From NCBI RefSeq assembly GCF_013409995.1, contig NZ_JACCBX010000006.1, forward strand, positions 122,437 to 186,436: a stretch of 64,000 bases of DNA, written 5' to 3'. The stretch is from Neobacillus driksii. Lineage in GTDB: Bacteria; Bacillota; Bacilli; Bacillales; Cytobacillaceae. Shown one piece after another: positions 51,051-61,335 of the stretch (position 1 is the first letter of the stretch; every line of letters starts with the position of its first letter). Below the pieces are notes generated by a model, which did no database searches, was not told the DNA's origin, and worked only from the letters and a program-made list of their open reading frames with translations. Made by a program: the position numbers and the translations under genes.

Positions 51051-52514
51051 ATGCAAGTAGAAACAAAAGTAAAAGCGATTAATTGCTTACACTTCATTAA
51101 TGGGCAGTTCGTTGAATCTCAAAATAAAAAATCATTCGAAAATATTAACCCAGCCACAGAAGAAGTGTTAGGAACGGTTGCTGAAGGTGGAAAAGAAGAA
51201 GTAGATTATGCAGTAGCAGCTGCACGCAGAGCATTAACCGGAAAGTGGAAAAATATCACAACTGGAGAACGTTCAAAAATTCTTCGTCGAATCGGTGATT
51301 TAATTTTGGAAAGACAAGAAGAATTAGCCCGTTTAGAATCATTGGATACCGGCAAACCATTTTGGCTGGCAAATAGCGTCGATATCCCGCGTGCCGCGTA
51401 CAACTTCCACTTTTTTGCCGATTATATGATTTCTGTTAACACGGATGCCAATCAACAGGATGACCAGGCGATTCATTATTCGTACCGCCGTCCTGTTGGG
51501 GTTGTTGGCATTATTAAACCTTGGAACCTGCCATTACTATTACTTACTTGGAAATTAGCACCTTGTCTTGCGATGGGGAACACAGCTGTGATTAAGCCAG
51601 CTGAATGGACGCCAATGACAGCAACAGTGTTAATGGAGATTTGTAAGGAAGCTGGAGTACCAGATGGTGTTGTCAATCTTGTACATGGGTTTGGTCCAAA
51701 TTCTGCAGGCGGAGCGATTTCAGAACATCCAGATATCGATGCAATTTCATTTATTGGTGAACCAGGAACAGGTTCTGCGATTATGAAAGCAGCATCCAGT
51801 TCATTGAAAAAACTATCGTTTGAATTAGGCGGTAAAAATCCAAATATTATTTTTGCCGACTCAGACCTTGATGAAGTCGTTGAAACGACGATTAAATCCA
51901 GTTTTATTAACCAAGGTGAAGTTTGCTTATGCGGTTCACGTATTTATGTGGAACGCCCAGCCTATGAAGAATTTTTAAAGAAATTTGTTGAAAAAGTAAA
52001 AACACTAAAAGTTGGTCAACCGGAAAATGAAGATACAAAGGTTGGCGCATTAATCAGTAAGGAACATTATGATCGTGTAAATAGCTATATTGAGATTGCT
52101 CGAAATGATGGTGCGAACATTCTTACAGGCGGTAAACGTCCAGAAGGATTCGAGAAAGGTTATTATTTAGAGCCAACGATTATTACTGGTTTGGACCGCA
52201 ATTCCCGTTGTGTTCGTGAAGAAATATTTGGACCTGTCGTGACGGTAATGCCATTTGATATGGAAGAAGAAGTGATCGTGCAAGCAAACGATAGCCATTA
52301 TGGATTAAGTGCGACCATCTGGACCAATGATTTAAGACGTGCCCACCGTGTTGCTCATCAAATTGAAGCAGGAATTATCTGGGTCAATACTTGGTTCTTA
52401 CGCGATCTTCGTACCCCATTCGGCGGAATGAAAAATAGCGGTATCGGAAGAACTGGCGGCATGCATAGCATTGATTTCTACTCAGAATTATCAAATATAA
52501 CGATTAAACTGTAG
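51051..52514 (+). CDS. praB: 2-hydroxymuconate-6-semialdehyde dehydrogenase (ALDH family)
   Basis: A 487-residue aldehyde dehydrogenase. The catalytic Glu lies in FELGGKNPN and the catalytic Cys in NQGEVCLCGSRI; this GEVCLCxSR form is characteristic of 2-hydroxymuconic and 2-aminomuconic semialdehyde dehydrogenases. It oxidises the aldehyde left after PraH decarboxylation to 2-hydroxymuconate with NAD+. The ATG at 51051 follows GGAGG at 51037-51041; the frame is open to 51009 but lacks a site there. It is first in a tight six-gene operon. Confidence 0.85.
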   Translation: MQVETKVKAINCLHFINGQFVESQNKKSFENINPATEEVLGTVAEGGKEEVDYAVAAARRALTGKWKNITTGERSKILRRIGDLILERQEELARLESLDTGKPFWLANSVDIPRAAYNFHFFADYMISVNTDANQQDDQAIHYSYRRPVGVVGIIKPWNLPLLLLTWKLAPCLAMGNTAVIKPAEWTPMTATVLMEICKEAGVPDGVVNLVHGFGPNSAGGAISEHPDIDAISFIGEPGTGSAIMKAASSSLKKLSFELGGKNPNIIFADSDLDEVVETTIKSSFINQGEVCLCGSRIYVERPAYEEFLKKFVEKVKTLKVGQPENEDTKVGALISKEHYDRVNSYIEIARNDGANILTGGKRPEGFEKGYYLEPTIITGLDRNSRCVREEIFGPVVTVMPFDMEEEVIVQANDSHYGLSATIWTNDLRRAHRVAHQIEAGIIWVNTWFLRDLRTPFGGMKNSGIGRTGGMHSIDFYSELSNITIKL

Positions 52515-52530
52515 AAAGGGTGTAAGACAT

Positions 52531-53307
52531 TTGACAAGTAAAATAGAAGAGTTTGCAAGAAACCTGGCGGAAGCAGAGTCCACTCGAGTTGGAATTGTAC
52601 CGCTTACTTCCATTGATTCTGAGCTGACCCTAAAGGAAGCCTATTATGTTCAGCTAGAAAATATAAAGAAAAAGGTAGAACAGGGACAGAAAATCGTAGG
52701 AAAAAAAATCGGACTAACTTCCCTTGCCATGCAGAATCTATTAGGTGTGGATGAGCCGGATTATGGACACCTATTAGACAGCATGGTGGTTGAAAACGGA
52801 GGTCTTATTTCCACCGATAAAGTGTTACAGCCAAAGGTAGAAGCGGAGATTGCCTTTATTTTAAAAAAGGAATTACGTGGACCGAATCTTACTGCTCTAG
52901 ATGTTCTTCAGGCAACCGAGTATATTGTTCCAGCGCTTGAAATCGTCGATAGTAGAGTAAAGGATTGGAAGATAAAGCTAGCAGATACAGTTGCAGATAA
53001 TGCTTCGTCTGGGTTTTATGTTCTTGGAGGCAAGCCGGTTAAGGTTGAAGACGCTAATCTTGAACTAATCGGAATGGCTTTTTATAAAAATGGTGAGTTA
53101 GTCAATACAGGAGTTGGAGCGGCCGCATTAGGCAATCCAGCAAATTGTGTTGCTTGGCTCGCCAATAAGCTGTCAGAATTTGATATTCCATTGCGCGCTG
53201 GTGAAGTGATTCTCTCAGGAGCCTTATCGGCAGCGGTAGAAGCGCGTGCTGGAGATACATTTACGGCAAGATTCGCACACATTGGGCAGGTAAGTGTCCA
53301 TTTTTAG
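52531..53307 (+). CDS. praE: 2-hydroxypenta-2,4-dienoate (2-keto-4-pentenoate) hydratase
   Basis: A 258-residue protein matching DmpE-type hydratases: GKKIGLTSLAMQNLLGVDEP, QPKVEAEIAFILKKEL and DWKIKLADTVADNASSG are near-diagnostic and separate it from the decarboxylase next door. It adds water to 2-hydroxypenta-2,4-dienoate to give 4-hydroxy-2-oxovalerate. The start is a TTG at 52531 behind GAAAGGGTG. The aldolase and acetaldehyde dehydrogenase that would finish the pathway are not in this window. Confidence 0.87.
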   Translation: MTSKIEEFARNLAEAESTRVGIVPLTSIDSELTLKEAYYVQLENIKKKVEQGQKIVGKKIGLTSLAMQNLLGVDEPDYGHLLDSMVVENGGLISTDKVLQPKVEAEIAFILKKELRGPNLTALDVLQATEYIVPALEIVDSRVKDWKIKLADTVADNASSGFYVLGGKPVKVEDANLELIGMAFYKNGELVNTGVGAAALGNPANCVAWLANKLSEFDIPLRAGEVILSGALSAAVEARAGDTFTARFAHIGQVSVHF

Positions 53308-53325
53308 AACGGAGGAGAATTTTTA

Positions 53326-54108
53326 ATGAGTCAATATAAGGAAATTGCCAATTACCTCGTTTCAGCGGAGGAAGAAAGGCGTGAAGTTCCGAAGGTTACT
53401 GTGAGCCTGAAGCCGGATTTGACGGTGGAGGAAGCCTATCTTGTTCAACAAGAAATCGTAAACCGCAAATTAAGTGAAGGAAGAAGAATCGTCGGTCCTA
53501 AGATGGGTTTAACCAGCTTTGCCAAGATGAAGCAAATGGGCATTGAAGAGCCTATTTATGGATATGTGTTTGATTATATGTTGATCGAAAATGGCGGCAA
53601 AGTCCGCTTAAGTGATGTGATTCATCCGAAAGTAGAGGCAGAAGTTGCTTTTGTGATGGGGGAAGATCTTGAAGGTCCGGGAATAACAGGGGCGCAGGTT
53701 CTCGCGAAGACGGAGTATGTTCTTCCGGCATTGGAAATCATCGACAGCCGTTATGAAAACTTCCAGTTTACGTTGCCGGATGTTATTGCTGACAATGCCT
53801 CAACATCACGAGTTGTGTTTGGGACATCTTTGAAAAAACCGGAACAATTTGAACTGGACCTTGTCGGCGCGACGCTTTCGATTAATGGTGAAATAAAGGA
53901 ATTGGGTGCAGGAGCTGCTGTCCTAGGACACCCCGCCCATTCTGTCGCGATGCTGGCAAATATGCTGGCAAGGAAGGGTGACAAGGTTCGTAAGGGTGAC
54001 GTCATACTAACTGGCGGCATTACGGCTGCTGTTAAGTTGAACTTTGGCGATATCGTAACCGGAAAATTTGATGGTTTTGGCGAAGTATCATTTACTGTAA
54101 CTGATTAG
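53326..54108 (+). CDS. praD: 4-oxalocrotonate decarboxylase
   Basis: A 260-residue paralogue of the preceding hydratase but of the DmpH type: GPKMGLTSFAKMKQMGIEEP, HPKVEAEVAFVMGEDL and EIIDSRYENFQFTLPDVIADN match decarboxylases. It converts 4-oxalocrotonate (2-oxohex-3-enedioate) to 2-hydroxypenta-2,4-dienoate and probably works in a complex with the hydratase, as known for the phenol meta pathway. GGAGGAG precedes the ATG, 18 bases after the hydratase stop. Confidence 0.87.
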   Translation: MSQYKEIANYLVSAEEERREVPKVTVSLKPDLTVEEAYLVQQEIVNRKLSEGRRIVGPKMGLTSFAKMKQMGIEEPIYGYVFDYMLIENGGKVRLSDVIHPKVEAEVAFVMGEDLEGPGITGAQVLAKTEYVLPALEIIDSRYENFQFTLPDVIADNASTSRVVFGTSLKKPEQFELDLVGATLSINGEIKELGAGAAVLGHPAHSVAMLANMLARKGDKVRKGDVILTGGITAAVKLNFGDIVTGKFDGFGEVSFTVTD

Positions 54109-54133
54109 AAAATTGTAAATAGAGGGGATTTTC

Positions 54134-54316
54134 ATGCCTATTATTCAAGTGCAAATGATGGAAGGAAGACCAAAAGAAAAAGTAGCAGAATTAATTCGCA
54201 ATGTAACGAATACAGTTTCTGAAACTTTGGATGCTCCGAAAGAGAATATAAGAGTAATCGTAACAGAGATCCCTAAGACACATTGGGGAAAAGCTGGAGA
54301 GCCTGTAGAAAAATAA
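54134..54316 (+). CDS. praC: 4-oxalocrotonate tautomerase
   Basis: A 60-residue protein with the catalytic Pro1 exposed after Met removal (MPIIQVQMMEGRPKEKV), conserved Arg residues and the usual length for hexameric 4-OT. It interconverts 2-hydroxymuconate and 4-oxalocrotonate between the dehydrogenase and decarboxylase steps. AGAGGGG precedes the ATG. A hairpin terminator follows, so the next two genes may be expressed at a lower level or from another promoter. Confidence 0.9.
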   Translation: MPIIQVQMMEGRPKEKVAELIRNVTNTVSETLDAPKENIRVIVTEIPKTHWGKAGEPVEK

Positions 54317-54325
54317 ACAAATGAC

Positions 54326-54370
54326 CTTAGCATGGCGGTTGATACCTCCATGCTAAGAGTGATTCTTTTT
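54326..54370 (+). terminator. Terminator after the tautomerase gene
   Basis: CTTAGCATGG pairs with CCATGCTAAG with a 12-base loop, followed after eight bases by CTTTTT. It sits inside the pra gene row. Confidence 0.7.
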
Positions 54371-54371
54371 A

Positions 54372-54515
54372 GAAAAAGTAACTTAGATCTTTATAGTGCC
54401 CTAAGGGAAGCTTGAAAAAGAATTTGGATCATTATAGAAACCCCATAGTGACCGAAGAGAAGCGGTAAAAAGGATTTGGGTAACTATAAAGCTCCTATAT
54501 TGACCGACGCTAATC
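54372..54515 (+). repeat. Imperfect tandem repeats of about 42-51 bp
   Basis: Three diverged units begin near 54372, 54414 and 54465. They share GAAAAAG..(T/A)TTGG-T and TATAG...CC(C)..TA..GTGACCGA. They fill the gap between the tautomerase and dioxygenase genes, as the array at 46980 fills another intra-cluster gap. Confidence 0.65.
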
Positions 54516-54561
54516 TAGTAGTAAAGCTTTCTAGGAATGAAAAATTGTTTAAGGGGGTTTT

Positions 54562-55413
54562 ATGATGACGATTGAATTTAGTATGTTGGCTCCTCACGTT
54601 CCGAGTATGTGTCATGAGGATTTAGTACCGGAATTCCAAAAGGATATGGCTGCTTCAATGAAAGAAATTGGGAAACAGCTGAAGGAAATAAATCCAGATG
54701 TAATTGTATTGGTTTCCTGTCATTGGCCTTCTACTTTCTTCCATTATGTAGACTGCACTCCTATTCATAAAGGAATCCTTACTGCATTTGAAGCACCTGA
54801 TTTAATAAAGGATGTGGCTTATCATTATCCCGGTGATGAAGACTTAGCCAATAAATTAGTAAAAGCTGGTGAAGAAGCTGGATTACAGGTTCAAGGGGTG
54901 AATGATCCCTATTATCTTTGGGATTATGGCAGTGTTGTTCCTTTACGATACTTGGTACCGAATGAAGATATTCCGGTAATTAATTTATCTGTCACCTTGG
55001 CAGCCAATTTAGAAGAAACATATAAATGGGGGCAAACAATTGCCAAAGTTTTACGAGAGACGGATAAGAAGGTTGTGTTTGTTTCCAGCGGTGCATTGTC
55101 TCATAATTTAGTCCGCGGCAGACACAATACGCCGACGGTTACGGAACATGCGATGGATAAACAATTTATTGAATTTATGATGAATAAGAATTATCAAGCA
55201 GCTTATGAAATGCTGCCTGAATATGCGAGGCATGCCAGGGTAGAGTCAGGAGGACGTCACCTTGCCATGTTGTTCAGTATGATAGAGGAAGGCTGGGAGC
55301 CTGCCTATTTAGCAGATGGTCAATCATCCGGCAGCTGGAATGCTGTTATAACATTTGGAAAAAAAGTAGTTACACTCCCTGAAACGACGGAAGAAACACA
55401 ATTTGCTAAATAA
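54562..55413 (+). CDS. praA: Class III (LigB-type) extradiol dioxygenase, likely protocatechuate 2,3-dioxygenase
   Basis: A 283-residue LigB-superfamily dioxygenase. Probable Fe(II) ligands are the N-terminal His in LAPHVPSMCH and the His in VSCHWPS; the SSGALSHNL segment is also typical. Relatives are 3,4-dihydroxyphenylacetate 2,3-dioxygenase and 2-aminophenol 1,6-dioxygenase beta subunit. The neighbouring 4-hydroxybenzoate hydroxylase makes protocatechuate, and the surrounding genes match the 2,3-cleavage route, so protocatechuate 2,3-cleavage is the best reading. Two adjacent ATGs (54562, 54565) fit AAGGGGG. No deaminase gene supports an aminophenol route. Confidence 0.78.
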   Translation: MMTIEFSMLAPHVPSMCHEDLVPEFQKDMAASMKEIGKQLKEINPDVIVLVSCHWPSTFFHYVDCTPIHKGILTAFEAPDLIKDVAYHYPGDEDLANKLVKAGEEAGLQVQGVNDPYYLWDYGSVVPLRYLVPNEDIPVINLSVTLAANLEETYKWGQTIAKVLRETDKKVVFVSSGALSHNLVRGRHNTPTVTEHAMDKQFIEFMMNKNYQAAYEMLPEYARHARVESGGRHLAMLFSMIEEGWEPAYLADGQSSGSWNAVITFGKKVVTLPETTEETQFAK

Positions 55414-56640
<1,227 letters not shown>

Positions 56641-56694
56641 GTTTAATGAAGTTCTGTTCTGAAAGCGAATACATCCATTACTAAAATGAAGTTC

Positions 56695-56747
56695 CAATCT
56701 GTTAATTGATGAAAAACTGGCACCTTCCGCGTAGGAAGGTGCCTTTT
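56695..56747 (+). repeat. Dispersed repeat copy 1, acting as terminator of the pra operon
   Basis: CAATCTGTTAATTGAT ... AACTGGCACCTTCCGCG is shared with a second copy at 62950-63004. The hairpin GGCACCTTCC/GGAAGGTGCC (56719-56743) followed by TTTTA gives this copy terminator form. The rest of the 56641-56872 gap shows a short direct repeat (ATGAAGTTC near 56646 and 56684) and nothing else. Confidence 0.75.
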
Positions 56748-56872
56748 ACATGTTCATTGCACAATGTCCTTTAATTTTGCATGCAATCTCGCCTTAATAG
56801 AATCACAGCTGATGAATATAAAGATAAACTTTGAAATGATTGGTTACATTAATATTCTGGAGGTGATTGTAA

Positions 56873-57025
56873 ATGGCAGATAACAAAAAGAAAAGTCGTT
56901 CATCAGAGGCTGAAATACTTGCTAATCAAGCGGAGGCGTCTCGACACCAAGCTGGGTCTTCAGGCAAATATGGAACGGAATTCGCTAGTGTAGATAACAA
57001 AGTAACAAGGAAAATTGAACCATAG
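56873..57025 (+). CDS. Gamma-type small acid-soluble spore protein (one-repeat form)
   Basis: A 50-residue, lysine- and glutamine-containing protein. ANQAEASRHQAGSSGKYGTE followed by FAS is the SspE repeat (AGQGQFGTEFASET) including the GPR-like cleavage context, but only one repeat is present, while typical SspE carries two or three. GGAGGTGA at 56859-56866 is a strong ribosome binding site. It would be made in the forespore. A weak hairpin (GCACCC/GGGTGC, 57033-57051) follows. The gene stands alone between the pra operon and an IclR gene. Confidence 0.78.
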   Translation: MADNKKKSRSSEAEILANQAEASRHQAGSSGKYGTEFASVDNKVTRKIEP

Positions 57026-57161
57026 AAAAAAGGCACCCGCTCATTGGGTGCTTTGACAAGTCTGCGGCGAATAAAAAAAATTAGTGTTAAGTTCGCCTGC
57101 CAATTACTTGACTTATACTTAAAAGATTCACTCCAAGTAATGAGTTTTCACTGGGCTTTAT

Positions 57162-57947
57162 TTATGTTTCCTTAATGTTTTTTTTCGTATGGATATAAAG
57201 TTTATTGCCTAGTTTGGCTGATATCCGCAAGCCGTATTGAATAACTCTTTCAATTAATAACTGTTTTTTTTCATCTGTTTGGTTGATATCAACGTAACCA
57301 ATACTTAATGCTCCTATTAATTCGTTGGAGTGATTGAATATGGGAGCGGCGACAGAGGAGGTGCCTTTGGTTTTTTCTCCGTGGCTTTCTCCAAAACCTT
57401 TTTGCTGAATGGTGTTTAGTTGTTGTAAAAACGAATCCATTTCTTGTTTCGGTACTAACTCACTTATGATTTTTAAAGCCTCGCCCCTATTCATATGGGC
57501 CAGCATGACTTTATTGGCAGCCCCGATATTCATTGGGATTCTAATTCCCAACTGGTCATAAATCCGGATTGGATTATGCGGGCAATCAATTCTTTCGACA
57601 ACTAAAGCTTCCAAGCCAATTGGCTTACTGAAATAAACACTCTCCTCCACTTCATGCATTAATGACTCCATTTCAGGACGGATCAGCCCGACAAAATCAA
57701 AGGTATCATACATTTGTAAGCCATATTCCAGCCAGGAATACCCCAATGAATAGAGTTTAAGATTCGGATCCTGCTGAATTAATCCATGTTTGATCATGGA
57801 TTGTAGAAGACGATGCATAGTGCTTACAGGCAAGTCACACTCCTTTGATAAATCTGTAATCGAGAACCAATTTTTAGTATCGCTATGCGCTAGAACTTTA
57901 ATTACTTGCATAGCTCGGTCAATTGTCTGCAATTTATTCAACCCCAA
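57162..57947 (-). CDS. IclR-family regulator of the methylarginine/arginine cluster
   Basis: A 261-residue IclR protein. The N-terminal winged helix is ITDLSKECDLPVSTMHRLLQ; the effector domain includes PMNIGAANKVMLAHMNRGEA and SVAAPIFNHSNELIGALSIG. The open frame can start only at the TTG at 57947 or at internal TTGs nearby, since a stop lies just upstream; the ribosome binding site is weak. It is divergent from the two dimethylarginine-hydrolase-like genes and probably controls them. Confidence 0.85.
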   Translation of the reverse strand: MGLNKLQTIDRAMQVIKVLAHSDTKNWFSITDLSKECDLPVSTMHRLLQSMIKHGLIQQDPNLKLYSLGYSWLEYGLQMYDTFDFVGLIRPEMESLMHEVEESVYFSKPIGLEALVVERIDCPHNPIRIYDQLGIRIPMNIGAANKVMLAHMNRGEALKIISELVPKQEMDSFLQQLNTIQQKGFGESHGEKTKGTSSVAAPIFNHSNELIGALSIGYVDINQTDEKKQLLIERVIQYGLRISAKLGNKLYIHTKKNIKET

Positions 57948-58010
57948 TCATTATGTTTATGAACTAGATAAAGAAAGGAATAATTAATTTTTCAGTAAAT
58001 TCAAAATTAA

Positions 58011-58039
58011 TTGACAAGTATTCCTAATTTTAATAATAT
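58011..58039 (+). promoter_or_regulatory. Sigma-A-like promoter of the dimethylarginine-hydrolase operon
   Basis: TTGACA (58011-58016), 17 bases, TAATAT (58034-58039), in the divergent gap with the IclR gene. Confidence 0.55.
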
Positions 58040-58102
58040 CATATTATAAGTTTCCATTAAAAGAAAAGGTTTTCCACTATGCGGAAAAGGGGGTTAAAAA
58101 AT

Positions 58103-58969
58103 TTGTTATCATCGATGTACAAAAATCTTAACAAGGTGATTTTAAAACATCCAAAGGATGCTTTTATCAGTCAAGAACATTTGGGGAATGAATGGAAAAG
58201 ATTTAACTACATGAATGAACCAGATTTCATTAAGGCACAAGATGAATTTGAACAGTTTCTTTCGATTATTAAGGAACATGTGACTGAAATTGAATTTTTA
58301 CCTACGGCAGAGACTGTTGGATTAGACTCCCTTTATGCCCATGATCCTGTAAAATTTACGAAACAAGGGGCAATTATTTTAAAGTCTGGGAAAAAATTAC
58401 GACAACCAGAGGCTGAGGCTTATAAACAATATTTACAAGAAAAGAAGATTCCTATATTAGGAGAACTGAGAGGGGACGCGATGGCTGATGGAGGAGACAT
58501 AGTATGGCTCGATGATCGGACCTTATTGATTGGCCGTGGTTATCGGACGAATGATGAGGCCATTAGACAAATCCAGGAGATGACAAAAGAGTTGGTAGAC
58601 GAATTCGTTGTTGTTCAATTGCCTCACGACCAGGGGGAAGAAGAATGTCTTCATCTCATGTCCATTATTAGTATCGTCGACGAAAACCTGGCAGTGGTTT
58701 ATTCAAGGCTTATGCCGGTATTTCTTCGGCAGCTGTTAATCAAGCGAGATTTTCAATTAATAGAGGTGCCCGGTGACGAGTATCACCGTCTTGGCTGCAA
58801 TGTTCTTGCATTAGCGCCAAGAGTCTGTGTAATGGTTTCAGGTAATCCATCAACAAAGGAGCAATTACTTGAAGCAGGCGCAACTGTTTATGAATATGAG
58901 GGAAATGAAATTTCTTATTTAGGAACGGGGGGTCCAACATGTCTAACATGTCCAGTAGTGAGAGGGTAA
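58103..58969 (+). CDS. Dimethylarginine dimethylaminohydrolase-like (amidinotransferase fold) protein 1
   Basis: A guanidine-modifying enzyme of about 288 residues. Conserved sites are ADGGDIVW, the His in YHRLGCNVLAL, and C-terminal cysteines in GGPTCLTCPVVRG, one of which is the expected nucleophile. The family hydrolyses methylated arginine to citrulline and methylamines. An ATG at 58079 starts the frame, but AAGGGGG lies downstream of it and points to the TTG at 58103. It overlaps the next paralogue by 31 bases. Confidence 0.8.
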   Translation: MLSSMYKNLNKVILKHPKDAFISQEHLGNEWKRFNYMNEPDFIKAQDEFEQFLSIIKEHVTEIEFLPTAETVGLDSLYAHDPVKFTKQGAIILKSGKKLRQPEAEAYKQYLQEKKIPILGELRGDAMADGGDIVWLDDRTLLIGRGYRTNDEAIRQIQEMTKELVDEFVVVQLPHDQGEEECLHLMSIISIVDENLAVVYSRLMPVFLRQLLIKRDFQLIEVPGDEYHRLGCNVLALAPRVCVMVSGNPSTKEQLLEAGATVYEYEGNEISYLGTGGPTCLTCPVVRG

Positions 58970-59748
58970 ACAAGCAGAAAAATGTGATGTTTAACAATAC
59001 AATTGTAAAAATACCAGGTGAAAGCTATGTTGGTGGCTTAACCACTTCTGACTTAGGAAGGCCAAACTTCGAATTAGCGTTAGAACAACACCAGGCCTAT
59101 ATAGAGGCGTTGAAAAAATGCGGAACAACGGTAAAGATCCTTCCTAGTAATATAGAATTTCCAGATTCTACATTCGTGGAAGATACAGCGGTATTGACAC
59201 CTAATTTCGCAGTGATTTCGAATCCTGGGGCAATTTCCCGTAATGGTGAAATCCAAGAAATGGAACCTATACTCAAGTCTTTCTATGAAACTATTTATAC
59301 TATTATGTCTCCAGGAACTCTTGATGGAGGAGATATCCTGCAGATTGAGGACCATTTTTATATAGGAATTTCAGCTAGAACGAACCATGATGGTGCGATG
59401 CAACTAAAAACGATCCTTGAATTGGAAGGTTACAAAGGCACCATTGTTGAGTTAGATAAATTCTTTCATCTAAAAACAGGTATTGCTTATTTAGGGAATC
59501 AAACGATTGTAGTCGCAGGAGAATTTATTAATCATCCGGAGTTTAACCAATATCAAAAAATAGTTGTTCCACCTGAAGAGGAATACGCTGCAAATTGTAT
59601 CCGTGTGAATGACTATGTCATCATCCCTGCAGGTTATCCAGTAACAAAACAAAAAATAAATACGGCCGGCTTCCACACTATTGAACTTGAAATGTCTGAA
59701 TTCCGTAAACAGGATGGCGGATTAAGCTGCTTGTCACTACGATTTTAA
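58939..59748 (+). CDS. Dimethylarginine dimethylaminohydrolase-like protein 2
   Basis: A 269-residue paralogue of the preceding protein. Catalytic positions are clear: LDGGDIL, His in FHLKTGIAYLGN, and the nucleophile Cys in DGGLSCLSLRF at the extreme C terminus, all typical of DDAH. CGGGGGG before 58939 supports that ATG; internal ATGs at 58948 and 58987 are alternatives. The 31-base overlap with gene 1 implies coupled synthesis, so the two may form a heteromer or act on different guanidines. Confidence 0.85.
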   Translation: MSNMSSSERVNKQKNVMFNNTIVKIPGESYVGGLTTSDLGRPNFELALEQHQAYIEALKKCGTTVKILPSNIEFPDSTFVEDTAVLTPNFAVISNPGAISRNGEIQEMEPILKSFYETIYTIMSPGTLDGGDILQIEDHFYIGISARTNHDGAMQLKTILELEGYKGTIVELDKFFHLKTGIAYLGNQTIVVAGEFINHPEFNQYQKIVVPPEEEYAANCIRVNDYVIIPAGYPVTKQKINTAGFHTIELEMSEFRKQDGGLSCLSLRF

Positions 59749-59790
59749 TAAAAAAGGGTTACAGCTATTTTAAGAGGGGTGGGAGAGGGA

Positions 59791-61200
59791 ATGGAACCAG
59801 TTAATCAGGTAAGTCAGGAAAATCAATTAAATCGTTCCATGAAGCGCAGGCATTTATTTATGCTTTCATTAGGGGGAGTTATTGGTACGGGATTGTTTTT
59901 AAATGCCGGTTATACAATTAATCAATCAGGAGCAGGCGGTGCTCTAGTTGGTTATCTGTTTGGCGGTATCATTTTGTACCTAGTGATGGTCTGCCTAGGA
60001 GAGCTAGCTGTCTATATGCCTGTAACAGGTTCTTTTCAAACATATGCCAGTAAATTCATTAGTCCTTCTGCCGGGTTTTCTTTAGGATGGATGTATTTTA
60101 TCGGGTCCGCTACTACAGCTGGTGTTGAATTTACCGCGGCAGGTATTCTGATGCAGAGGTGGTTCCCAGATGTTTACGTCTGGATATGGTGTGCGTTGTT
60201 TATATTGTTGTTATTCGGGATTAATGCTTTAACAACAAGAGGTTTCGCCGAGGCAGAATACTGGTTTGCGGGTATCAAGGTAATTGCTGTCATCTTTTTT
60301 ATCATTATAGGTGCCGGGGCCATCTTTGGTATTATTCCTCTTGAAGACAGACCTGCTCCACTATTAGATAATCTAGCTCCATCAGGTTTATTCCCGGCTG
60401 GGATTGCGATTCTTTTTGTCACGATGATGAATGTGATCTTTTCCTATCAAGGATCTGAATTAATCGGGATTGCTGCCGGAGAGAGCGAGGAACCTTCTAA
60501 GAATATACCTCGTGCCATTCGCAACGTGTTATTTAGAATTATTGTCTTTTATTTGGCCTCTATAATTATTTTATCAGCAATCTTTCCATCCGAGGAACTC
60601 GGTTTACTAGAAAGTCCATTCGTTACTTTAATGGATTTGGCTGGAATTCCATTTGCACCGGATATTATGAACTTTGTAATCCTGACAGCGATATTATCTG
60701 TAGGTAACTCTTGTATTTACGCTTCAACCCGTCTTTTGTGGGCCATGGCTCATGAGGGAATGGCACCAAAACGGTTTGGGAAACTTTCAAAACGGAAGGT
60801 TCCATTTACAGCTCTAGTCTTTACGATGATATTCTCACTATTATCACTACTGACAAGTGTTATTGCCGCAGATACTGTTTTTGTTCTTCTGATGTCTGTT
60901 GCTGGAATATCCGTGACCATCTCTTGGATCGGAATTGCTCTCTCTCAGTTGATGTTCCGTCGTAAATATTTACAGGGCGGTGGGAAATTAGAGGACCTGC
61001 AATACAAAGTCCCATTGTACCCGTTAATCCCATTGATCTGTATCGTATTCTGCGTTTCCATACTTATATTCCTTGCCTTTGATCCAACACAACTAATAGG
61101 ACTGCTAATCGGTCTAGGATTCCTAGTAATATGCTACGTATCCTACCACTTCAAAAACAAACAAACCAAAGCAAACTCAGAAACAAATATAAAAGGATAA
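59791..61200 (+). CDS. Amino acid permease (APC family)
   Basis: A membrane protein of about 469 residues with 12 helices. The N-terminal RRHLFMLSLGGVIGTGLFLN is the amino acid transporter signature; YQGSELIGIAAGESEEP is the conserved segment of helix 6 and the loop after it. The ATG at 59791 follows GGGAGAGGGA; a GTG four codons upstream is in frame. Between DDAH-like genes and RocB, it probably imports arginine, a methylarginine or citrulline. Confidence 0.9.
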   Translation: MEPVNQVSQENQLNRSMKRRHLFMLSLGGVIGTGLFLNAGYTINQSGAGGALVGYLFGGIILYLVMVCLGELAVYMPVTGSFQTYASKFISPSAGFSLGWMYFIGSATTAGVEFTAAGILMQRWFPDVYVWIWCALFILLLFGINALTTRGFAEAEYWFAGIKVIAVIFFIIIGAGAIFGIIPLEDRPAPLLDNLAPSGLFPAGIAILFVTMMNVIFSYQGSELIGIAAGESEEPSKNIPRAIRNVLFRIIVFYLASIIILSAIFPSEELGLLESPFVTLMDLAGIPFAPDIMNFVILTAILSVGNSCIYASTRLLWAMAHEGMAPKRFGKLSKRKVPFTALVFTMIFSLLSLLTSVIAADTVFVLLMSVAGISVTISWIGIALSQLMFRRKYLQGGGKLEDLQYKVPLYPLIPLICIVFCVSILIFLAFDPTQLIGLLIGLGFLVICYVSYHFKNKQTKANSETNIKG

Positions 61201-61229
61201 CATAGTAGCAACAAACACGGTTGTTATTA

Positions 61230-61307
61230 ATTGGTGAAACAAACATTGGTGACAAAACATCGGTGACAGGCACCGCTCGTGGACAGTGTCCACCTAGGGT
61301 GGACACT
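61230..61307. repeat. Short tandem repeats and a perfect 10-bp palindrome
   Basis: ATTGGTGA, ATTGGTGA and ATCGGTGA start at 61230, 61245 and 61259. They are followed by AGTGTCCACC-TAG-GGTGGACACT (61285-61307). No T-run follows. The structure sits between the permease and RocB genes and looks like a small dispersed element. Confidence 0.65.
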
Positions 61308-61335
61308 TATTGGATTGGTAAAGGGGGATAGGATT

